This document shows, piece after piece, positions 56,714 to 64,000 of a stretch of DNA of 64,000 nucleotides; the stretch's first letter is position 1, and every line of letters starts with the position of its first letter. The stretch is from Favolaschia claudopus (Eukaryota; Basidiomycota; Agaricomycetes; Agaricales; Mycenaceae): the NCBI GenBank assembly GCA_037176885.1, contig JAWWNJ010000059.1:744001-808000 (forward strand). Direction: 5' to 3'. The position numbers and the translations under genes are program-made. The notes under the pieces were generated by a model. It was not told the origin of the DNA, ran no database searches, and saw only the letters and a program-made list of their open reading frames with translations.

Positions 56714-56996
56714 ACAAAACTAATCCATACCGGGGACGATCATTTACATATTCCTTTGAGCAAGACAATGCCTTAACCTTACTTATTGCGCAGTTTACTC
56801 TGCGCGGGCTAAATTTAGCTAGTGCAGCATACTAGTAGCTCAGGCTTGTGTCATCAACCAAATATCTCAATGTCTCTGCCCAAAAGTCAGGACCTGTATT
56901 ATTGTAGAATACCAAGGGAGGAGAATTTACTACTACTTAAGTTCGGAACGTGAATGAGCTTAGTTGGAGATGCTTTTCCAACCCATGATATTATCT

Positions 56997-57080
56997 TCGG
57001 GTATGGTGTAAGTGGAAACATAGCTGAATGCTACATCAGTGAGTGTTCAGAGGCTTGGGGTTCGACTCCTCGTATCCGGT
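56997..57080 (+). ncRNA. tRNA-like sequence (Ser-GCT-like) or SINE head
   Basis: A near-cloverleaf can be drawn. The acceptor strand TCGGGTA pairs with TATCCGG over seven positions (two wobble). The D-stem is GTGT/ACAT, the anticodon stem GCTGA/TCAGT with an eight-base loop ATGCTACA, and a long variable arm follows (about 14 bases). The T-arm is TGGGG-TTCGACT-CCTCG. The A-box (TGGTGTAAGTGG) and B-box (GGTTCGACTCC) are good, and a T run follows at about 57091. A GCT anticodon with a long variable arm would be serine, but the eight-base loop is abnormal, so a pseudo-tRNA or SINE is more likely than a working tRNA. Confidence 0.45.
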
Positions 57081-58540
57081 GTTGCTTGCCTTTTTGAGTT
57101 CCGGTTTTTCCTTCCCCCCTTTTTCCTGGTGTTTTTTATTCGAAAAAGTTTTATTTTTGTTCCAATTGGGTGACTTCCCGTAAGCATTAAATATTCAGCG
57201 CGAATTTCTGGGGGTGCCAGTGATGTTGGCTACCAGTGCTGTCAGTGCTGATGGCAAGAAATAATCCAGCCTCCATAATTCCCATAAGCCGGATTGTTTT
57301 TTTTTCATTCTAAATAAGAATTTCCCTGAGACATCTGATTTTGCCACAGCACATTATCAAACAGAGTTCTCCACACCTACCAAGGCCATGACAACCTCCG
57401 AATAACTAACCTCTTCACTCGAAAGGCGGAAGCCGACAAAAATGTGCAAAAATGATGGCCTCATTTGGCCCGAGAGTCGGACCGAGACGTTGCCGAAGTC
57501 AAAAATATAGTCACATTGCTGTTTGGGCTTATGAGCCTGGCATATATGTAACTGACATTATGAATATTGCTATCAGCCGGAGCAGAAGGTGAAAGGTGTT
57601 GAAGGATGCCATTGAGCAAGATGAATTCGCGGATCAGAGGTATCACGGGAGAATTGCTTGTTTTGGATAATTCGACGAATGAAAAGTTTAGAAGAGGGGG
57701 GGTGACCCCTCTTCTAGATTCTGGATATTTGGGATTTAATCAGAGCCTTAAGCGAGATCCGAGGTCAATGGGGTCCTGATGGAAGGTGCCGCATCGCGGC
57801 GGAAATGCTCCAGAAATTCAAAATGATTTTTTTTATTCTTACGGGATCCGGAAGTCACCCATTGTTGGAGTTTTTATCACAGTCGTTTGCGGAATTTGGG
57901 GAACAGCTAATTTCCCCCCTAAAATGGACACTCTGATTTGGACCATTTCACTCTGTCGGAAAAACATGGTTTTGCTTGTAAGGGATTGAGCCGGATTACG
58001 GTGTTGTGGAGCCTTGGGATGTCTTGCAACCGGTTGGCGGGGTGGATCATAAGCCACCCCAAGTTCTTTGAATCTGTTGTAACTTGCCTGGTTTAGACCT
58101 AGCAAAATATGAATCTCTGAGCATTCCAATTACTGAGATAACATTAACTCCCCCTGAATTTGAGCCATCTATGTTCATGGCGTGTGAGTCCCAGTCGCGC
58201 ACTTGTACTCTAAGCTGAACTGAGACCTGCCCTCAAGTGTTACGGCACAATAACGACAGCACCCCACAAAGGTGCTGCGGAGCGACAAACCCGAAGACTG
58301 CCCTTCTCTCTGTCCACCACGACGTCCCTTTCTTCCAACACAAGTTGTCTTCGCCTACAAGACTCCCTCGTCGTTGACCCGCCGCTGTTCTATGTCTCAG
58401 CTAATATTTCTCCTCTTAACGCTCGCGGATCTCAAGGCAAACCCAGTGGCTCTGTGGGACCGTGACTTGATGCAATGTGAAGACTCTGCATATGCTGGAT
58501 TGGGTATGCGGTGTCGAGCCTCACAGAGAAGACATCACTA
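57081..58540. other. No recognisable gene
   Basis: Short overlapping frames on both strands; a minus frame of 96 codons at 57839-58129 and a plus frame of 102 codons at 58272-58580 give no recognisable product. AT-rich before 57400. Confidence 0.45.
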
Positions 58541-59390
58541 CTCGGTGTTACAAAAAGTGACCGACAATGTGCCATTTTAGGCCGAATCGTGTAGTATTTT
58601 GTTGGTTCAAGCACATAGGAATGTTCATTGGGATGTTCTGTACCCATTTGTATGGCAGTTTGGGAGAAACGACGCCGCGAATGTCTCGCACCAGTCGGTT
58701 CAATCTGACAGCTAACATTTTGCCTTATTTAGAAGAAACCATTTGGCTCTCGCTTTGTAAGCACAGGAAACACAGTTTCAAGTATTCTATGTTGTATTTT
58801 ATACACGATTCTATTGTCTGACCAAATTTAGTCTGTCTGAACCATGTCATTGGGGCTTTTTTGAGCGTCTGAATTCCACCACTCAGATTTGATTCAGTTT
58901 CAAGCTGGGTATCAGCTCGTTTTGCTACAAAAAGATGGGATTAATGTGAAAATTTCAGCAGCTCTCTTGCTCTCTGTGTCAATCAAGTAACCAAGAGCTA
59001 TTCAGCGACATATATTATCATCATCTACCCTCCTCATTAACCGGGATCAACAACAGGGACAAATTCGAGGTGAAATATGGGCGACCTCTTTTCACACTAT
59101 TTTGACGCCGTTTTCACAAGTATTTTGTATGACTGGATGGGATAGTGTCGTCTTTATCAAATGCAGGTTGGAAATCCGGTACGTTGATCAGATATTGTGG
59201 ATATCTTTCGAGTTTTTGTGTGGTTTGTGCCGGCTGCATGCAAAAATACTATGACGTTAAGTTTGTTGACAAGTCTCAGGAGCCTCAGACAAGGAATGTC
59301 AGGGGTATATTTGAAGCGCGACACTTCGAAAAAATATCACGTGGCCGTGAAGGAGTGACCAAATTATCGGTTACTTTTTGTAACACCGAG
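58541..59390. mobile_element. TA element family 1, copy d
   Basis: Inverted ends CTCGGTGTTACAAAAAGTGA and the reverse complement ending ...TTTTTGTAACACCGAG at 59390. TA flanks both sides (58539-58540, 59391-59392). Length 850 bp, close to copy a (886 bp). No long reading frame. Confidence 0.85.
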
Positions 59391-59435
59391 TATACTGTAC
59401 TGGTGTGCTGCCATAACCCTTAACAGCCTGGTATT

Positions 59436-60510
59436 CTGCTTGCAGTCGCGTGAGATGGTGTTCACGGGGCGTTTTTATATCCCAGATCGGGGAATGAGAC
59501 CCAGCCAACAGTCTGGGACACTCAGAAGGGTGCCATCAGGTCTTCCGTTGCATCTGCACACTGATTTACTGCAGGATTGCCTGAAAATCACGGTCGGAGG
59601 GAATTATTCTGCCTTCGGTTCCATCGTATGCTGTCTAGGGTTGCATTTTAAGATCCCAAACCAAGGATTCAAATCCAGCCATTAATCTGCGGCACTCAGA
59701 AGGGCGCCACCAGGTCTTCCCTTGCACTTGTGCACCGATTTACCGCAGGATTCCCTGAAAATCACTGTCGGAACAGAGTATTCTGCTTTCAGTCGCGTGA
59801 GATGCTGTTCACGGGGGCGTTTTTGTATCCCAGATCGAGGAATGAGACCCAGCCAACAATCTGGGACACTCAGCAGGGTGACATCACGTCATGCCTTCCA
59901 TCTGCACACTGATTTACAGCAGCATTGCCTGAAAATCACTGTCGGAGGAAATCATTCTGTTTTCGGTTCCATCGTATGCTGTCTAGGGTTGCATTTCAAG
60001 ATCCCAAACCAAGGATTCAGACCCAGACAACAATCCCTGAAACTCAGAAGGGCGCCACCAGGTCTTCCCTTCCTTCTGCGCACCGATTTACCGCAGCATT
60101 GCCTTGAAGAGCGCTGTCGGAACAGAGTATTCCGCTTCCAGGCGCATGAGATGGTGTTAACGGGGGCGTTTTTGTATCCCGGATGGAGGAATGAGACCCA
60201 GCCAACAATCTGGGACACTCAGATGGGCGCCACCAGGTCTTCCCTTCCATCTGCACACTGATTTCCAGCAGAATTGCCTGAAAATCACTGTCAGAGGGAA
60301 TTATTCTGCTTCCAGTCGCGTGAGATGGTGTTCACGGGGGCGTTTTTGTATCCCAGATCAAGGAATCAAACCCAGCCAACAGTCTGCGACATTCAGAAGG
60401 GTGCCATCAGGTCTTGCCTTGCATCTGCACACTGGTTTACCCCAGGATTGCCTGAAAATCACCGTCAGGGGGAATTATTCTGCCTTCGGTTCCATCGTAA
60501 GCTGTCTATG
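59436..60510. repeat. Higher-order tandem repeat, about 173-bp units
   Basis: Seven unit starts are seen at about 59443, 59617, 59792, 59964, 60140, 60314 and 60487. The units fall in two types. Type A begins CAGTCGCGTGAGATGGTGTT and type B begins CGGTTCCATCGTATGCTGTC; both share the second half (CAGCCAACAATCTGGGACAC ... CTGAAAATCACTGTCGGA). The order is A-B-A-B-A-A-B. The array is therefore mostly a 346-bp dimer repeat with one A duplication or B loss. Open frames through it merely reflect the repeat. It begins about 45 bp after TA element d. Confidence 0.88.
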
Positions 60511-60979
60511 GTGACCTTTTCCACCTACAACCACAACCGGCCTCCCCGAGCTCGCCACTGGATTACCTGTGCCGCCCGAGTGCTTTCCGAGCATGCCACC
60601 GATTCTGCTGCTCCTATCTTTGCTCCTGTCGACCACCTTCCTCGCCTTGTGGCTACGACTGTTCTCTATATTTCGATCCCTTCGGCTCCGGCCATTTCTG
60701 ATTGATTTAATATGACGAGCTACGCTTCACATATCCCTCACGTTCCACTCTCCCAACCTATGGCGCCTCGACCCACCAACTACCCAGCCCCTAGCCGTAC
60801 TCTCTGGGATTCGACTGCTCAACGTAACCCTCCTCTGCCGACTCCCTGACATCACTTGACGCCACATGATCTGGTATCAGCTCTCCCTAAGCCGTCTCAC
60901 TCACGGCTCAAGCAATCCCGCGGCCCGTGTTCACGTTCACATTCCCGTTCACGAATTCCCGTCTGACGATCAAACCTAC
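60511..60979. other. No recognisable gene
   Basis: A short plus frame (to 60705) reads HWITCAARVLSEHATDSAAP and leads into pyrimidine-rich DNA. Nothing recognisable. Confidence 0.4.
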
Positions 60980-61740
60980 GAATACCTGCATCTACGCGGG
61001 TCCAATCTTCCAGCTAAAAATGTAGACTTCGGATTCCTGCGTTTTCGTGGATCCTGCATTCAAGCTGACGTTCACGATTCCCGAATTCCCCCATTTGCTG
61101 GGGTCCAGCCCTTAGGCTGATGCTCAAGACTTCCGAATTCCTGCGTTTTCGTGGGTCTAGCATTCAAGCTGACGTTCACGATTCACGAATTCCCGTATAT
61201 CTGTGGGTCCAGCGTTCAAGCTGAAGTTCTAAACTTCCAAATTCCCGCATCGGTCTAGCATTTCAGCTGACGTTCACGAAGTCCAGCATTCAAGCTGGCG
61301 TTCACGATTTCCAAATTCCTGCACTCCTGTGGGTCCAGCACTAACGCTGATGTTCACGATTCACGAATTCCCGCATCCCTACCGGTCCAGCCTTTCAAGA
61401 CTTCCGAATTCCTGCGTTGTTGTGGGTCCAGCATTCAAGCTGATGTTCAAGACTTCCGAACTCCTGCGTTATCGTGGGTCCAGCGTTCAAGCTATCGTTC
61501 CCAATTCCCCGATTCCTGCATTCCCGTGGTTCCAGCGCCAACGCTGACGTTCACGACGCACGCATCCCGGAGTCCAGCCTTTAAGCCGACGCTCAAGACT
61601 TAAGAACTCCTGGGTTAACGTGGCTCCAGCAGTCAAGCTGACGTCCACAGTCCGCCAATTCCTGCATTCCCGCGCGGCTAGCATGGAAGCTGACGTTCAA
61701 ATTTGCCGGACTCCTGATCTCTACGTATTCAATCTCCCCA
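60980..61740. repeat. Minisatellite, about 50-bp units
   Basis: About a dozen or more degenerate units contain CAAGCTGACGTTCACGATTC, CGAATTCCTGCGTTTTCGTG and GGGTCCAGCATT. Units vary from about 35 to 60 bp by internal losses. The array fades out towards 61740. It is unrelated to the 173-bp array 500 bp upstream. Confidence 0.8.
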
Positions 61741-64000
61741 CTGACATTTACGACTGCCGAACTCGCCCATTCCCGTGTTTACATGCGCTGATCTCTGCGT
61801 TTTCGCGCAACTCTTTTGTAATCACCTTCTTGTAATACGCTTCATGCTCCATGGATCAAGTATTTCACTCGTTGCGCTCACATTCCAACCTTATGCACAC
61901 CTGGTACTCATGCCCTGCACTCTTCCTTTCACCCATAAATGCCGGATTCGATATCTCAGGCCTTCAGCTTCGAATTTCACTATGTTCCCCAGCCACAAGA
62001 CTACCATCATGTCGACAAATCATGTTGGCCACTTCTGTAATCTTTTATCCGGCCCACGTTCAAGTATCTCTGGACATGTTCGATTCCAACAGTTCAAGCG
62101 GCATCTGCGCGTTTACATTCATCTCACTCTCACACTCATGTGGCTTACAAGCCCTGAGTCCGCATTCACGATTCAATCTTACCCCAACTGCATCCGCGCT
62201 TTCATATTTTTCAGTCTTCACAGTGACGAATCCCGACCTCTCATACAAGGGCAACAGCCTTTCTCGCAGATTATTTTCAATGTTCAAGAATCGACGCGCG
62301 CACTCCACATTCAACTGGCATTTCTATTTTCCAAGTTCGAATGCACTAGTGAGTTATCGAATCAAGTCTTGGGCTCGCGATTCGGCTTGACGTTCAAAAC
62401 TCCCATGACGCGAAATTCAAGACCATATTTTCACCATTCACCAGTCAAGTATCTCGCGTTCAAGATTCGTTCTGCATGCCACGTAGTGGGGATATACCCC
62501 CCTTCTAATACCTTTCAACATCATCGCTCAAGATTCATTGTTAATGATTCGATTTTCTGATCTACAGTGTATTCCGCAAACTGGGGATTGCTACCGAGCA
62601 TTTTAAATTGCAACTCTTACGAGCTCCTTGTTCATTCTTCAACCACCCTCATTTCCGGATGTCTAGTTTATCAACTTGGGCAATAACTACTGACGACGTA
62701 ACCATCAACTCCACCGCTCTTCAAAGCTTCATCGGCGATAGTGTTCCTTACAGTAGCGGCCTAATCTTCATTCAACCAACCACCTGCCAATCCTGATCCC
62801 TCTTTTTGTACCCGGCTTCGAACGTGGCGTGCGACTTCACCGTTTATTTATCCAGTCGTTCGCTAGCGTATGCTGCGCATTCTGACTCCTCATCTCCTTC
62901 GAATTCCATTCAATACACGCGAAACGTCATCTCACACGGTGACACCGCGAATTGGGTTTGGTTGCCTACTTCTACAAGCGACAATCCCTCTACGTTCTCT
63001 TCGCATCTAAGCTCTCTGTTTTATGCTGCACATCGGCAACACCTGATTCAAGATCTCGAATACCTTGACTTCTCAAATTCTTTTCCCTTAGGCTCCATTC
63101 AAGCCCAGCACGGGCGCATGCCTTTCGATAGCCAGCAATTGAAGCACATTATTCCAAATTCGTTTGGATACCATTTTATGTTCTGTTGTCAGCAGTATCC
63201 GCGGATTTCAACTCCACAGTCTCCACTTTCTAGCGCACGCTCTATGCTCTCTTCCCAACGTCAACTCCAGCACCTCCTGCTGTTACAATCTGCGCTTGAG
63301 CCTCCATTCAGCTGCAGATACCAAACACAACGCCGTGCTACCCATTCGCAACTTCACATGCCAAAATTGTCCCCGTGTTGAATATTTATTATGTCACGTC
63401 GGATTTTACCCACCTCGAACCAAAATTCGCAAAATCTCTATCAGCACTCCAATCCAGGTTTTCATGATTGTTGGCTCACTTCAAGCGAATACTTACCGCT
63501 GTCGTTCGAACTGAAGATTTGTAAGAATTCAACTCCTTCGCTGAATGCGTTCTCTACCGGATTCCTCACTCGCCCTTCAACGAACACACACGTTACGAAT
63601 TGGGTTTACTTTTGATATTCAGCGTTTTCATCATCGAACAGGCATCTGATAATGTTCGCCATTCACGTACGCTGGCGACTTCATCCTCATCCAACGGCGA
63701 TACCCAACCGGTTGACAAATTAATAATCACCTTCATCGACGTCACGTCCCCAGCGTTTGTGCGACTTAGGCCATTGGGCTCGACAACTATATGCTCACAA
63801 GAACCCTATGTCACAACTGGAAAACTTTATTTCACCTTGCTGCGTCTCGCGGAATGAATGTTCAGTTCAAGGCACACTCAACCCATTTTCAACGGCCACT
63901 GTACCTTGACGACTCTTGGCTGTCTTCTCATCTCCGTGACTATATCAACTCATCTACTTCTCGGCCGAATCAATTTTACGGCGACTGACGGTGACACTTT
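61741..64000. other. Pyrimidine-rich DNA without recognisable genes
   Basis: The plus strand is C/T-rich, as in 35-39 kb, which yields long overlapping frames in several phases (261 codons at 61775-62560, 191 at 62806-63381). None is recognisable as a protein, no splice-consistent gene could be built, and no element ends were found. Confidence 0.4.

Noticed and set aside
59722..60261. 179-codon open frame as a repeat protein
   Set aside because: It only follows the 173-bp array; other phases and the minus strand are open as well, so the frame is a by-product of a repeat without stops.
59436..61740. CRISPR-like array
   Set aside because: Repeats are long, degenerate and contiguous without unique spacers, and the organism is a fungus.
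61775..62560. 261-codon open frame as a gene
   Set aside because: Pyrimidine-rich composition with competing open frames; no recognisable protein.

Overview
The window is nuclear DNA of a basidiomycete fungus, most likely a mushroom-forming agaricomycete. Where splice sites can be tested in frame, the introns are about 48-57 bp with GT-AG or GC-AG ends. The protein families are those of repeat-rich agaricomycete genomes: hAT and Mutator-like transposases, tyrosine recombinases, a LINE, copia Gag and a Set9-type SET protein. There are no operons, bacterial signals or CRISPR arrays. This is accessory, transposon-dominated DNA with few host genes.

Layout. 1-5 kb: an inverted-repeat element and a decayed Mutator-like (MULE) transposase. 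5-9 kb: a tyrosine recombinase relic, two TA-flanked elements and an uncharacterised minus-strand gene. 9-14 kb: a stack of nested non-autonomous DNA elements. 15.6-20.1 kb: a second tyrosine recombinase gene, split by a 3.86-kb hAT transposon. That hAT still encodes an uninterrupted 819-residue transposase in four exons and itself carries a Mutator-type MITE. 23.4-28.8 kb: a decayed LINE with Gag-like, endonuclease, RNase H-like and reverse transcriptase parts. 29-35 kb: more MITEs, a membrane-anchor exon and a nested Mutator-type element. 35-39.8 kb: pyrimidine-rich DNA with a minisatellite and no recognisable gene. 39.8-42.6 kb: small uncharacterised genes, one broken by a MITE that carries another insertion. 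43.8-45.3 kb: a Set9/Suv4-20-like histone methyltransferase gene. 46-48 kb: the 5' LTR and gag of a copia element that has lost pol. 50.7-51.4 kb: a small intact gene. 52.8-56.2 kb: a multi-exon gene joining a zinc-binding and DDE-transposase-like region to an RNase D/WRN-type 3'-5' exonuclease. 57 kb: a tRNA-like sequence. 59.4-61.7 kb: two unrelated tandem arrays. 61.7-64 kb: nothing recognisable.

The genes do not form a pathway; what ties the window together is its insertion history. Perfect target-site duplications allow dating: tyrosine recombinase, then hAT, then Mutator MITE at 16 kb; Mutator MITE, then TA element at 34 kb; host exon, then Mutator MITE, then small MITE at 41 kb. The items most worth following are the transposase-exonuclease gene, the intact hAT with a GC-AG intron, the Mutator-type MITE family with 9-bp duplications, and the LINE whose stop codons all fit transition mutations. 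Exon structures are hand-derived from the sequence; family names rest on motif recognition without a database search.
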